The notes under the pieces are model-generated. The model was not told the DNA's origin, ran no database searches, and worked only from the letters and a program-made list of their open reading frames with translations. A stretch of 64,000 nt of DNA, taken from contig NC_049986.1 of NCBI RefSeq assembly GCF_000003815.2, positions 19,538,692 to 19,602,691 of the forward strand, read 5' to 3'. A program made the position numbers and the translations under genes. Below, in pieces: positions 25,701 through 34,025 of the stretch. This stretch comes from Branchiostoma floridae (Eukaryota; Chordata; Leptocardii; Amphioxiformes; Branchiostomatidae). How positions within the stretch are numbered: position 1 is the stretch's first letter; every line of letters begins with the position of its first letter.

Positions 25701-28700
25701 TCCCCCCTCCCCCATGAATGACCAGAGTGGACTATTCCGTATTTTTCTTGTTTGTTATTCTTCGGGTAATAAGACATTGCCTATTTTACCAATAATATAA
25801 GTTGATACTAGTAATTGATCGTCATACAAATATCAATCTTGTGATAGCAAGGCAGCATTAGTGAGCAAAACGTTATCTGAAGTACATGTTTGTACAATTA
25901 CAATCTTTATATGAAGGACACTTTGATCATCCTTGCATAGGACGTCAAAATATACCATTTTCAGTAGTAAAAATAAAACACGTGATGAGAATAATGGACT
26001 TTTTCTCACTATTCAATGGGTGTTTTTCAGGGCCACCACGTGTGTACCAGTATGAATAAATCTAGAAGTAATTATTTGATCCATTCATTATTAATTGAAT
26101 GAAGGTTGAAAATTGCACACTAGCCCGACATTTTTGGGGTGTGTGTGAAGAGATAGAGTTCGCTGCCAATCTTTCGAACGGTCGATTCATAATTGGGAGG
26201 AGGGGCAAGGTTTCACTTTCATTATAGACATTCTTTGCAAAAAAATCACACACCATGGCCAAGCGCACAGCAGCAAAGGTCAACAACTGTTCCACATTCC
26301 ACGAAAATAGGGGTGATTTTTTAAATGTTACATTGCCATCAAGAAAGTTAAATTATACAGAAGTGGATTGACGCGCGGGTACCGCCTAACCAAGTACCAA
26401 AGTATATGAAGATACGCAGAACCGATCGTGGGGTACAGAGGTGACTCTCCTTACCCGGAGGTAATAATCAGAATCATTGTGACGTAATTGTCAACATACC
26501 TTACTGCTCTTGATGGCGCCTAACCTCGGTTGGTAGATGATGACGTCATACGCGGTTCCCATGACGACCAGCATGAGGATGACGCTACAGACACAGCTGG
26601 AGGAAACAACAGTCAACTCATACGTCTGCCAAATAATAGTCTCTCAAGCAACTAGATATGATTTTGGAAACGGTCAGAGGTTGAAAACAAGTTAGCTGCC
26701 CCAAATCATACGATACAGTTTGGGAAATTTGGATATCGCTAACGTTTCTACAATTAATTGATTCTAGTGGCAAAATTGATGATGATGATTTACCATCAAA
26801 AAGTACCTGCTATTTACCATTAAAATTGTCTGTTCATGGTTCATTATACAAATTTAATATGAAAGCTATGTCATTCTGGACTAGAAACAGTAGAAATCCT
26901 TACATAGCAGCAATAGTCTTGCTGTGCATGGGGGCGGATTCTGGTGACGTGGCTGACGTCACCTGCAAGGTGCCTCTCTCAACCAGCAGCCGGAAGTACA
27001 GACCTGGAACGGAGAAGTGGCATGCGGTAAGTCGCGGGTTCCATCCCTAGACAAAGTCGTACCAAAAATTCAACTTGATGAGGATCAGAGCCTTTATTCA
27101 GAGGACTGATCAAAAGCTTGTTGGTGCGCGATGTATTTGATGTACGGATACGCATATAAAGTTTAAAATTGCAAAATGATGTTGATTACCGTAACAAATG
27201 AACTTACATTCTCGTACCAAAAATGTTAGAGTCACTGGCACATAGTGCTCCCCTACTCATCACTCATTACTTAGTGTGGAAAACGTGTGCTACCAGTGGA
27301 ACAGACGACTGTCACCATGGTTACATCGTTGCATGGCTACTGGTAATGTTTCAGACACCCAGTGCTGTTCCATTGCATAATGGGCGTTTCAGGTTAATAT
27401 TTTGCATAAAACAAGCCCCCCCCCCCCAAAAAAAAGAACAAGAATGTAGCAAGTGGCAGGACAGAGCTGGGGGAGCTAGCCACCACACACATACATATAT
27501 ACGACCTATGTGTGTGTGTATGTGTGTGTGTGTGTGTGTGTGTCTGTCTGTGTCTGCGTCTGTGTGTGTGTTTGACTAACAATGCAGAGAGCAGTATTTT
27601 GTTAGGCTAAGCCATGTGAAGGTAGAAATTATGTATTTTCTTGTAAATTTTACCTTTCTAGTGACCAAATGTCTCAAATAAAATTTGTATTGTTTTGACT
27701 CACTGTTGTCCAGTCTCTGTATGACGTCATCTGCAGTACAGGAGCTCGGGACGCAGACTCCCAGGTGTAGCGTGATCGCACCATACCCTGATGCCTGGGG
27801 AATAAGCATCCAAACATGCGAAGATCTGAAAACTTTGTATCAAACCAAATATGTATCGCTTTATATGTATAACCTAATATTTGTCACTACACATGTATAA
27901 CCTGATATGAATCACCTAACATGTAATAGTTTAATATTACCATCAGAAAAAGTGAGTCAAACGTCAATCATCTGTATCTGTATGGCAGGTATAACCGCTT
28001 TTAGGCATTACAAATCAGCTTTTTAACCTGTATCTTTATAGCTGGCATAGCCGACCTTTGGCATAACACACCAGCTTCTGTACCTGCATCTATAATGCCG
28101 TAACTGTTCTTCGGCATAACACACCAGCTTCTGTATCTGTATCTCTATAGCCGGTATAACCACCCTTCGGCGTAACACACCAGCTTCTGTATCTATATCT
28201 CTATAGCCGGTATGACTGTTCTTCGGCGTAACACACCAGCTTCTGTATCTGCATCTAAATTTATACAGCCGGCATAACTGTTCTTCGACGTAACACACCT
28301 GGTCCAGCTTCTGTATCAGTATCATTTTAGCGTAACTCGCCAGCATCGCAGGCAAACGGTGCAACACTGCAGCTTGTTCACTGAACGCCATGTCATACCT
28401 ATTTTTGCATCGAATTCTAGGTTCTGTTTGCATATCTAGTGAGGATTTATTTTTCCTTTCCTTTCAAGTTTCATCAACGTAAGATAGATATCTTCCCTCA
28501 CCTCCACAGACAGCTGTGCGGGTTTCGGGACAGGCACCAGTGTTGCTATGTAGTACTTGGCATCGAAGGTGCTTCCGAACCCCTTCTTGGTGACATTCAC
28601 ACATTGAGAGTAGCTCCCGAGCCAGTTGAAGTTCCCTTCTAGGATCCCACTGGGCGGCTTGCCACCGGCGTCCAACACTGTGCAGGGATGAGTTTGATGG

Positions 28701-30354
28701 TTTAGAAAACACTAGTTACATGTACACAAATGTACAGGGGTGCCAAAGCATTTTTACGAATTTTATGAAAAACACAGTATCTGGTGTCTTTGCAGGCAGT
28801 AGGTACCCAATGTTTTGAGTAATGACTAAATGAAGCTGATTTACGTGACCGGGTCACCTCCTCGAACACGGGACCCCCGTTTTACGTCCCTGATTACATA
28901 GGGGGAAAACATTGTTGAGCAACCACCTGACCTACGCTACCAGCAACAACTTTTTTTTATTTCCCAGGGAGGAGTATTTACATCCTACACAATGACCAAA
29001 CTGTATTGACAGCGGCCATTTAAAATAAAGAATTTCTGTTGTGGTGTGTGAATTGGGCCTATATTTCTAATACATGCTGTAACGTTAAACATCATAACAA
29101 TAGATTGTATATGAGCTTTGCACATGGAAGAATCTATCTAGATTCATCATATGACCATTTTCTGACCTAATTAATTACGTTCCCGAGACTACATTGCCGG
29201 CATCACAAAGAGGCGTTCTGGGTTAATTTTTAACTTAAAAGCAAACTAACGACGCATTGGAACCACCATCTTGGGGTCAACGTAGGGGTCACTCTAAGAA
29301 GTGGGTCGGTTTCAGAAAAGTCCGTAATAGTTGGGCCAAGTATAGACAAGACTTCATACCCAGACATTGAGCTTGTGGGGTAGATTTCACAGGACATCCC
29401 GAGACCTTTCGATGCAAAGGAAAGGATAAAGCGAAGGACACTCTTGCAAAAGACCACCACTTCCCTACAATAGGTTGCTTGTGAGGGTTGTGCTGACTGA
29501 CATGTCAGGTGCATTGACAAGTTTAATAGATCTGCTCAGTAGTAGCAACTTACATTGTTCCTCCATGAATCGATTAAATTCGTATAAGAAACTTTTTACG
29601 CAGCCAAATTCACTGCTAATGTGCCAGTTGTCCTCATGCTATGAATAACAGTGAGAAGTAGCTCCGAACATTATATAGCCATAGGAAAGTTTTATTTGGA
29701 CAACCCAAACGTTTTGAAATGTAGTACTTAATTCTCGCAACAGTACAGGTATATGTTTAGTATTGTAAACAGTCACAGAACGAAATGACAAATGTGGAAA
29801 AATTGGGTGTCATGCTACTGCGCTGTAAACTATACTTAAACTAGCTGTCGCAGAGGATGTAATTCTCCATGCGATCGTTGCCCCAGCTATACTTAAACGT
29901 CGATATTCATATTTTTGTAGGATAATCCATTTGCATCCACCTGTTTGTGTGATTAGTTGTAGAAGACCTTACGAAAGTCACTGTACTTTTATTGTTGTTA
30001 CATTTCGTAATTATCATTCAGAGCGTATATTTTGAATTACTACATATGTCTNNNNNNNNNNNNNNNNNNNNNNNNNNNNNNNNNNNNNNNNNNNNNNNNN
30101 NNNNNNNNNNNNNNNNNNNNNNNNNNNNNNNNNNNNNNNNNNNNNNNNNNNCCCTCTGACAGGATCTGTGCTGCTTGATGTTGTATGAAACTGTCTGACA
30201 AGACTTGGGTGGCCTGTTGCTGGATCAGACCTCGCGCTTGAAAACGGGTTGTCAGTAGCTCGATCTGACCCGGTAGGTTCAGAACACGCGCCAACTGACA
30301 GTTGGACAGAACAACGCTCACCGACCATAAACTAAGGCAAAGAACCAGCTTCAT
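1762..30354 (-). CDS. nrf-6-like: nrf-6-like multipass acyltransferase, gene A
   Basis: Predicted membrane protein of the NRF-6/acyltransferase-3 family, thought to move acyl groups across or onto lipids; the substrate is unknown. Exons read on the minus strand: 30152-30354 (runs into a gap), 29554-29638, 28502-28677, 27704-27794, 26904-27003, 26500-26596, 8809-8938, 8071-8238, 7268-7361, 6869-6970, 6168-6333, 5715-5794, 5178-5291, 4213-4330, 3029-3224, 2345-2487, 1762-1872. All junctions are GT-AG with compatible phases. Start M at 30354 gives a signal peptide (MKLVLCLSLWSVSVVLSNC). An extracellular Cys-containing NRF domain follows, with KPPSGILEGN and LGVCVPSSCT. The first transmembrane exon is 26500-26596. 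Exon 8071-8238 carries the family motif GIRFLSMSWVILGHT with Arg and His. The C-terminal half is a run of hydrophobic segments ending ..IVFRK. Exons 8-10 and 12 have exactly the same lengths as their counterparts in gene B (168, 94, 102, 80 nt). The intron at 8939-26499 holds four lectin genes on the other strand. Confidence 0.9.
2041..2184 (-). repeat. Truncated copy of gene A exon 16
   Basis: The stretch 2120-2184 repeats the last third of the exon at 2345-2487, encoding ..YVAFYTREVTLHYSTLTV, and keeps the donor GTAGGTAC. A detached copy of the exon's acceptor tract (CATCTCTCCTACAG) lies at 2048-2070. The coding front half is missing, so this looks like a decayed partial tandem duplication. 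It remains open and its donor looks usable. Confidence 0.75.
2181..2295 (+). repeat. Interstitial telomere-like GGGTTA tract
   Basis: A degenerate array of GGTAGGGTTAGGGGTATG-type words sits exactly between the real exon 16 of gene A and its truncated copy. A few more units lie at 2086-2110. Units drift between GGGTTA, GGGGTA and GGGTAT. TTAGGG is the ancestral deuterostome telomere repeat, so the tract may be a repair scar or a diverged simple repeat. Confidence 0.6.
2590..2700 (+). repeat. CT-rich simple repeat
   Basis: A pyrimidine tract of TCTCTCTC, CCCTCTCTCT and CTCCCTCCC words inside an intron of gene A. No coding or RNA feature is suggested. Confidence 0.7.
3359..3762 (-). repeat. 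Three truncated tandem copies of gene A exon 15
   Basis: Copies at about 3359-3430, 3462-3605 and 3627-3762 repeat the 5' part of the exon at 3029-3224. Each keeps the acceptor (..GTTCCAG) and the frame encoding VATATALAVLYGLYGTY. The two long copies stop abruptly after the codons for ..FYLxVHR, where each runs into the same intron tail (TACATCTGACTAATCATTT type), and they lack the exon's donor half. Spacing is about 145-165 bases. They act at most as decoy acceptors. Confidence 0.85.
7928..8010 (-). repeat. Truncated copy of catalytic exon 8 of gene A
   Basis: The stretch is open and encodes CLHSIRFPNMSWVILGRTYV followed by VTSPVIG, matching the 3' half of the exon at 8071-8238, with its own donor (GTAGGTGTTTG). 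The family His in LGHT is Arg here. Flanking intron sequence (the TAGATACAACGNATATGGG type) is duplicated too, giving a unit of about 150 bases. If spliced in, it would replace the presumed catalytic motif with an inactive version. Confidence 0.75.
9480..10046 (+). promoter_or_regulatory. Upstream block of lectin L1, core module deleted
   Basis: This carries the repeated upstream block found before every lectin copy: ..ACAATAAACATGACCTTTGG.. near 9805 and ..GCATTAATGCCTCCAAGCGG near 9870. Between GCGTTGT and CAAGTCTTTAGTACG, around 9850, the stretch holding inverted CCAAT and CRE-like sites in the other copies is missing. L1 has therefore lost that part by an apparent deletion of about 45 bases. 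That the block is regulatory is inferred from position and conservation only. Confidence 0.5.
10047..12252 (+). CDS. C-type lectin-like type II receptor L1, lectin exon damaged
   Basis: Exons: 10047-10272, 10576-10776, 11095-11307, about 11457-11837, 12239-12252. The start MDNNVY is chosen because it is the ATG shared by all copies; an in-frame ATG 21 bases upstream is unique to L1. Domains: Cys/Tyr-rich cytoplasmic tail (about 1-75), linker, one transmembrane helix in exon 2 (..VVIVVIFVLIFCLMGTVIFL), charged coiled-coil-like stalk in exon 3, C-type lectin domain in exon 4, short tail AVPG. Lys/Arg before the helix and acidic residues after it suggest N-in topology. Compared with L2 and L3, about 40-45 bases spanning the pyrimidine tract, the acceptor and the first conserved Cys are deleted before GACGGTTACAAGAAG. 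A leftover TTAAAG followed by ACGG keeps the phase, so a weak acceptor could still give 344 residues. It is either a recent pseudogene or an altered lectin. Confidence 0.7.
10945..11012 (+). repeat. Fragment of ACTCGAAACGTCCGGAAGTA repeat
   Basis: Half of the foldback repeat seen whole at 16205-16418 and 24501-24723, reading TGGATGTCACCCGAAACGTACGG here. It lies just before exon 3 of L1, the same place as the whole copies in L2 and L4, so it was probably present before the lectin genes were duplicated. Confidence 0.6.
12861..13512. mobile_element. MITE, about 650 bp, with TACAGTGAAACCTGTCC ends
   Basis: Terminal inverted repeats TACAGTGAAACCTGTCC at 12861 and GGACAGGTTTGACTGTA at 13496-13512. 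Subterminal CAACCACCTG words occur near both ends. No transposase frame is present. A related fragment lies at 28905-28980. It separates L1 from the upstream block of L2. Confidence 0.75.
13980..14070 (+). promoter_or_regulatory. Upstream module copy before L2, CRE decayed
   Basis: Holds ATAAACATGACCTTTGG, then GATTGGTCTGCGCG as in other copies, but the palindrome reads TGCCGTCG instead of TGACGTCA. An older duplicate of the intact module at 14450-14560. Confidence 0.45.
14170..14260 (+). repeat. tRNA-SINE-like remnant
   Basis: Starts GAGACACATCTGGTCAAGTA and contains GGGTAAAGTTTTCGCC and TTGAGTTCTGCATC, which look like worn A- and B-box words of a tRNA-derived SINE. Sibling copies are at 18541, 22230 and 22783, all carried with the lectin upstream blocks. 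Confidence 0.4.
14450..14560 (+). promoter_or_regulatory. Upstream FOX/NR/CCAAT/CRE-like module of L2
   Basis: In order: ATAAACA (forkhead-like), TGACCTTTG (nuclear-receptor half-site-like), ATTGG (inverted CCAAT) at 14507-14511, eight bases, then a perfect CRE palindrome TGACGTCA at 14520-14527, and CACGTGCCACG after it. The order and the eight-base spacing recur upstream of L3 and L4. It lies about 270 bases before the L2 start. The function is inferred. Confidence 0.5.
14796..17991 (+). CDS. C-type lectin-like type II receptor L2, intact
   Basis: Exons: 14796-15048, 15457-15717, 16612-16806, 17018-17416, 17975-17991, all GT-AG and phase 1 throughout, giving 374 residues. Exon 1 encodes a cytoplasmic tail with repeats such as EACNVNVSDVYKKACNVYDS. 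Exon 2 has three perfect tandem units of IPGVGMGNPG just before a transmembrane helix (..VVTFVLIYCLLGTVIFL). Exon 3 is a charged stalk. Exon 4 is a full long-form C-type lectin domain with six Cys (CLDG, VCYKAF, ETCRAD, DCAL, WYCDW, FICQ) and WIDGS. The EPN/QPD and WND calcium-sugar motifs are absent, so classical Ca-dependent sugar binding is doubtful. Possible roles are innate recognition or cell adhesion. The last acceptor is TTAGCAG, a tandem NAGNAG site. Confidence 0.88.
15779..15909. repeat. Short foldback hairpin element
   Basis: GAATACAACACGGTGTATTCC at the left pairs with TATACACCGTGTTGTATTTC at the right, with GC-rich inverted material (CCCGACCGCGGG, GCCGAAGGC) between. Typical non-autonomous hairpin repeat in an intron of L2. 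Confidence 0.7.
16205..16418. repeat. Foldback MITE, ACTTCCGGACGTTTCGAG family
   Basis: Left arm GATTTACTTCCGGACGTTTC and right arm CGAAACGTCGGGAAGTAGATC are inverted copies around a pyrimidine-rich core. Relatives lie at 10945, 24501 and 34434. It sits just before exon 3 of L2. Confidence 0.7.
18365..18450 (+). promoter_or_regulatory. Upstream FOX/NR/CCAAT/CRE-like module of L3
   Basis: ATAAACATGACCTTTGG, then ATTGG at 18417-18421, eight bases, TGACGTCA at 18430-18437. Same arrangement as at 14450. A second, decayed copy (CCTGATTAGTCTGTGCGTC) is at 18860-18885. Confidence 0.5.
18541..18640 (+). repeat. tRNA-SINE-like remnant
   Basis: CAATGGGTAGAGTTTTCGCC and GGTCGGTAGGTCTTGGGTTC resemble the A- and B-box region of tRNA-derived SINEs (GGGTAGAG..GCC, GGGTTC). 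This is the best preserved of the four copies in the lectin cluster. Confidence 0.5.
19150..21531 (+). CDS. C-type lectin-like type II receptor L3, gap inside
   Basis: Exons: 19150 into the gap at 19238, about 19700-19877, 20157-20369, 20582-20980, 21515-21531. It starts MDNNVYREACNVYHSC like L1. The transmembrane helix reads ..VVVVVAFVLIFCLMGTVIFL and the stalk is charged and coiled-coil-like. The lectin exon is complete with six Cys (TCPDG, VCYKAF, ETCQAD, TCTL, HCDV, FICQ). The gap hides the end of exon 1 and the start of exon 2. Two single-base losses relative to L1 lie at 19695-19710 next to the gap and are more likely poor sequence than true frameshifts. The ligand-loop half (RYRRQ.., GVTIYNPERRHRTCTLYR) differs strongly from L2. 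Confidence 0.82.
19238..19694. other. Assembly gap inside L3
   Basis: 457 N. By comparison with L1 it should contain the rest of exon 1, intron 1 and the first bases of exon 2 of L3. Confidence 0.98.
22015..22110 (+). promoter_or_regulatory. Upstream module copy 1 before L4
   Basis: ATAAACATGACCTTTGG, ATTGG at 22072-22076, eight bases, TGACGTCA at 22085-22092. Intact. Confidence 0.5.
22230..22320 (+). repeat. tRNA-SINE-like remnant
   Basis: Worn copy of the repeat at 18541, starting GAGACACATCTGATCAAGTA. Confidence 0.35.
22585..22690 (+). promoter_or_regulatory. Upstream module copy 2 before L4
   Basis: ATAAACATGACCTTTG, ATTGG at 22638-22642, eight bases, TGACGTCA at 22651-22658. Intact. 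A third copy at 23100-23200 keeps ATTGG (23161) but has lost the CRE. Confidence 0.5.
22783..22875 (+). repeat. tRNA-SINE-like remnant
   Basis: ACTGGGTAGAGGTTTCGC and AGTCGGTAGGTCGTGAGTTC recall A and B boxes, as at 18541. Confidence 0.4.
23456..24845 (+). CDS. Lectin-less receptor-like gene L4 (truncated paralogue)
   Basis: Exons: 23456-23669, 24164-24361, 24778-24845. The frame is open and gives about 159 residues: tail starting MNENDYKEACNVYDSC, linker with one GYPRVGMGNPG unit, transmembrane helix (..VVTFAMIFCLLGTVIFL) and a short stalk stub ending at TGA (24843-24845). Further stalk-like sequence lies out of frame at 25140-25310 (..GTTGCAACCAGCGTGGCACA), interrupted by intron-like sequence. 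No lectin exon follows. Either it is a decayed gene, or it makes a membrane protein with tail and helix but no ligand domain. The splice sites of exons 1-3 look normal. Confidence 0.6.
23742..23950. mobile_element. TTCGCGGTGG MITE, intron of L4
   Basis: Ends ATACTGCAAATGCAGAAATG and GAACTTAGATGCATTTACG, with internal CACCGCGAA words on both strands. A second, inverted copy lies at 25435-25591. No coding capacity. Confidence 0.75.
24501..24723. repeat. Foldback MITE before L4 exon 3
   Basis: Left arm CAACTGGATAAACGTCGAAT and right arm around TCGATTTTTATCCACTTG are inverted copies, as are TTACTTCCGGATGTTTGAGT and CTCGAAACGTCCGGATGTAA. Same family and same gene position as 16205-16418. Confidence 0.7.
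25435..25591. mobile_element. TTCGCGGTGG MITE, inverted copy
   Basis: Starts AATACTGTAAATGCATTTAA and ends AATTTCTGCATTTGCAGTA, the reverse orientation of 23742-23950. Lies 3' of the L4 stalk remnant. Confidence 0.75.
25592..26499. other. Right end of the lectin-bearing intron, no gene seen
   Basis: AT-rich sequence between the last lectin remnant and exon 6 of gene A. No coding exon or recognisable repeat. Confidence 0.45.
27512..27571 (+). repeat. (TG)n microsatellite
   Basis: TGTGTGTG runs with TCTG interruptions in an intron of gene A. Confidence 0.9.
27985..28335. repeat. Minisatellite, unit about 55 bp
   Basis: Five to six tandem units built on CGTAACACACCAGCTTCTGT, followed by ATCTGTATCT-type words and AGCCGGYATAAC. 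Units vary in length and sequence. The array lies in an intron of gene A, and open frames across it are by-products of the repeat. Confidence 0.8.
30052..30151. other. Assembly gap in gene A exon 1
   Basis: Exactly 100 N, so the true size is unknown. It begins where exon 1 has a repeat of about 13 codons (IQQQATQVLSDSF then IQHQAAQILSE), which may be why assembly failed. Confidence 0.95.
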
Positions 30355-30684
30355 GCTTCTTGTTGTTCTACCAAGTACACTGTGAGAGACCACAACACAC
30401 CTGTTGATGGTAAGGAAGTCACAAGGTACTGGCGCTAGAATATGTGACGTAACGTTAGGCGTTTCGTCACCCTCATGCTGTCCTGAAGGACGATGACCTT
30501 TCATATGAGTGACCAGACATCGTCAGGTGAATGCCTCCGTTATACCCCTGTCACCTTATCCACGATCTTCATGCGTATCGATGAAAGATCAGCCATATTT
30601 AAGATCGACAAAGGGTTGCGCGTATTTTTCACCTGAAAACAGTCCCTGCCACATATAAGCCATACTTTGTACCTTGTACAATTG

Positions 30685-32035
30685 TTACCTCCATGACATT
30701 TCATGGAGATTATATTTTACCCTGTGTTTGTCTGTGTGTCTGTGTGTCTGTCTGTCTGTCTGTGTGTAAACAAAATAACTCAAGAACGGCTTGGTGGATT
30801 GGTTTCATACTTGGTGTGTTGGTAGGGTGTGATGAAAGCTGGAAATGATTAGATTTTGGTCCCCCTAGCGGCTTCCCTTGGTACTGCAGCGCAACTTCCG
30901 GGTTTGCTATCTTGTGTTCTGAGCAAGCTATGGTCACGATTTTGAAGTTTTAAATAGCTCTTGTGCTCAGAAATAAGTGACATATCTTTGNNNNNNNNNN
31001 NNNNNNNNNNNNNNNNNNNNNNNNNNNNNNNNNNNNNNNNNNNNNNNNNNNNNNNNNNNNNNNNNNNNNNNNNNNNNNNNNNNNNNNNNNNNNNNNNNNN
31101 NNNNNNNNNNNNNNNNNNNNNNNNNNNNNNNNNNNNNNNNNNNNNNNNNNNNNNNNNNNNNNNNNNNNNNNNNNNNNNNNNNNNNNNNNNNNNNNNNNNN
31201 NNNNNNNNNNNNNNNNNNNNNNNNNNNNNNNNNNNNNNNNNNNNNNNNNNNNNNNNNNNNNNNNNNNNNNNNNNNNNNNNNNNNNNNNNNNNNNNNNNNN
31301 NNNNNNNNNNNNNNNNNNNNNNNNNNNNNNNNNNNNNNNNNNNNNNNNNNNNNNNNNNNNNNNNNNNNNNNNNNNNNNNNNNNNNNNNNNNNNNNNNNNN
31401 NNNNNNNNNNNNNNNNNNNNNNNNNNNNNNNNNNNNNNNNNNNNNNNNNNNNNNNNNNNNNNNNNNNNNNNNNNNNNNNNNNNNNNNNNNNNNNNNNNNN
31501 NNNNNNNNNNNNNNNNNNNNNNNNNNNNNNNNNNNNNNNNNNNNNNNNNNNNNNNNNNNNNNNNNNNNNNNNNNNNNNNNNNNNNNNNNNNNNNNNNNNN
31601 NNNNNNNNNNNNNNNNNNNNNNNNNNNNNNNNNNNNNNNNNNNNNNNNNNNNNNNNNNNNNNNNNNNNNNNNNNNNNNNNNNNNNNNNNNNNNNNNNNNN
31701 NNNNNNNNNNNNNNNNNNNNNNNNNNNNNNNNNNNNNNNNNNNNNNNNNNNNGCCGAACTCTAGTTGTGCAATAAAGTTATCATAAGCGAGGCTCGGGCG
31801 ATTGCCGCAGAATCCTCGTCCGATCGATTTTCGCCAAACGTGACAGTGGTATTATACATGTAGCGAAAATCGATCGGACGAGGATTCTGCGGCATGAAAG
31901 TTACGAAAGCTCTAAATTTTCATGGAGGTATGAGGTCGCCGAACTCTAGTTGTGCAATAAAGTTATCATAAGCGAGGCTCGGGCGATTGCCGCAGAATCC
32001 TCGTCCGATCGACTTTCGCTACATGTGACGGGGGT
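30685..32035. repeat. Interspersed repeat with inverted and direct copies, gap inside
   Basis: Left part has TTTACCCTGTGTTTGTCTG and a TCTG array, then AACGGCTTGGTGGATTGG. Right of the gap, CGAACTCTAGTTGTGCAATA begins two direct copies (31755 and 31939). A foldback pair, AGAATCCTCGTCCGATCGAT and ATCGATCGGACGAGGATTCT, lies between them. Confidence 0.6.
30991..31752. other. Assembly gap between A and B
   Basis: 762 N inside repeat sequence, so probably more repeat. Confidence 0.95.
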
Positions 32036-33689
32036 ATAAGCAAAACTCAGGCGACTTTGTTTGTACTGTTTAGTTACTTTACTTTACTTGTTTGTATTGC
32101 ACACCCGGTAAACCGCTTCATATCATAACACACCAGGTTTGCACTTAAGTATACAAGCTGCGTATACAAATTGGCCGAATAAGTTGTAAAATGGGAATTA
32201 TAAGAACGCACTACATGTCCTTGCATCTTACAAAAAAAAAGTTAAGACGGCTGACACATATGTGCAAGTTCAAAACATTTTAATATGTATCTACATTGTG
32301 TGCAGCGATAGTGGCTTTACATGAAATGTCTACAGGAAGTTCATGAAATAAAACGTGTACCTTTGTAAGGAATATATTTAAAACCTTTCAACAACACTTA
32401 AGAGAACCAGTTATATACACATACTTTCCACACAAACTTGAAATATTCTTAAAGTATTTTCTTGTCTATAGGAATGTTTATATTGCAAAAACAAAGACAA
32501 AAATTTGCTCTAACAGCAAAACTTTACAGTGCATAGAGAGGTAAAAGTATATCAAAATATAGCTCTTTGTTAAAGTTAGGTAGAAATGTTGTGACAAAAT
32601 ATAAAGCTTCATGTAGCATTATGATTATCTCAAGAAAAAATCATAGCAAGAAAAATAGATTCTTTGTATAAAGCATTGAGATAAGAGAACATTATTATCA
32701 TTTTCTGAATGAAACATATGTAAACATAGCAATATTTTGTCCTTGAATATATAGCAGCATATTTTCATCAACATCAACGGTGTTGTTTGCAAATCGTACA
32801 AATCAAAAGCAATGCTCTAAAAACACCTAAAGTGTACAACAATAGGCATTAAAAATTGTGAGGCTTCAATGCCATTAAAAGTTTAAATCTATGTTAAAGT
32901 ATTCTACTGCAGTGCACAGACCTTTCACACATTTCAAAGTTGTAGGATGCTGATCTCCAAAAAGATAGCATCAAAAGATGGCCTAGGCGTATCATGATAT
33001 GCATGCTACCGGTGCCCTTTGGCAGGCTACACTCCTTGGCCAGCTTTGATACAGGTGATCTTATGGCACCGTAGGATCTGCTTGGATATTATAGGAATGC
33101 CACAGTGATATTATCACTTGATATGCATAATCGTTTTTAAGCAGCAGCCATTTAAGGTGAAGTGTTTCGTCCCCAAAGCCAAAGCATTATCATAATACTT
33201 TCACATACTATCAGCTAGTGGTATGATGTGGCCAGATATGGCCTTAATGCAGCTCCTATATCATCAGCCTTGCAGCCACAATCTCAATATATGAGTTGAG
33301 TTCTTTTATGTAGACAGGTTTGAAACCGCAAGCTCCCCCCTACAATGTTCTTCCCCATCCAAAAGGAAAAAATTCCTTTAAGAAACATATGTATTTAATT
33401 CACAACATACTTATTTCTTGTTTAGAAATGTTGCTGGGCTCCCATTTAGGAAAACACATTTTGAACTCATTTATAAAGTCTTAGACTAAGATACACTTTT
33501 AAAGCCTCACTCTTGTAGTTATTTGATTCACACATTCGCTCATTCATTCATCCATTCCCTATCCATCTATTAATTCATTACTCAAACCATCTGTAAACTC
33601 AGTTAAAAAGGGATAAGAATAAATTCCAATTTTTAGTGTTTTACTGCATCAGTAAAACTGTCCCATTTATGCCAAGTAAAACCTTCTGT

Positions 33690-33870
33690 CCTTCCCTCCC
33701 TCCATCCATCCATCCATCCATCCCTCCCTCCATCCCTCTATCCATCCATCCATCCATCCATCCCTCCATCCATCCATCCATCCATCCCTCCCTCCCTCCC
33801 TCCCTCCCTCCCTCCCTCCCTCCCTCCCTTCCTCCCTCCGTCCCTCCCTCCCTCCATCCATCCATCCATC
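33690..33870 (+). repeat. (CATC)n and (CCTC)n microsatellite
   Basis: Alternating blocks of CCATCCATCC and CCCTCCCTCC. Long open frames of Pro/Ser or Gly/Arg/Trp across it are repeat artefacts. Confidence 0.95.
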
Positions 33871-34025
33871 AAACCATCTGTATACTCTGTTAAAACTGAA
33901 TAAATCTCAGTGTTTTTCTGCATCAATTACTGTCCTGTTCATACAAGTAAAACATTGTGCTTCCATCCATCCCATCCTCCATCCATCCATCCATCCTGCC
34001 ATCTCACTGCAGTGGCCATATGATC

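Larger units (their letters stand above)
30355..34025. other. Spacer between genes A and B, repeats, no gene seen
   Basis: Contains the 5' flank of gene A, a repeat with TCTG-rich interior (30685-32035, broken by a gap), AT-rich sequence at 32040-33600 and CATC/CCTC microsatellites at 33690-33870. A piece of the CTCCAAGCAGATCC repeat lies at 33026-33091. No exon was found. Confidence 0.5.

Noticed and set aside
27985-28335. CRISPR-like array of regular repeats
   Set aside because: The repeats are tandem and variable with no unique spacers, inside an animal gene intron. It is a minisatellite; the open frame on the minus strand here is a by-product.
30991-31752. Long open frames across this and other N runs
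   Set aside because: They consist of unknown bases and carry no evidence of coding.
33636-33926. Proline/serine-rich or Gly/Arg/Trp-rich small proteins
   Set aside because: They are translations of CATC and CCTC microsatellites with no start context or splice logic.
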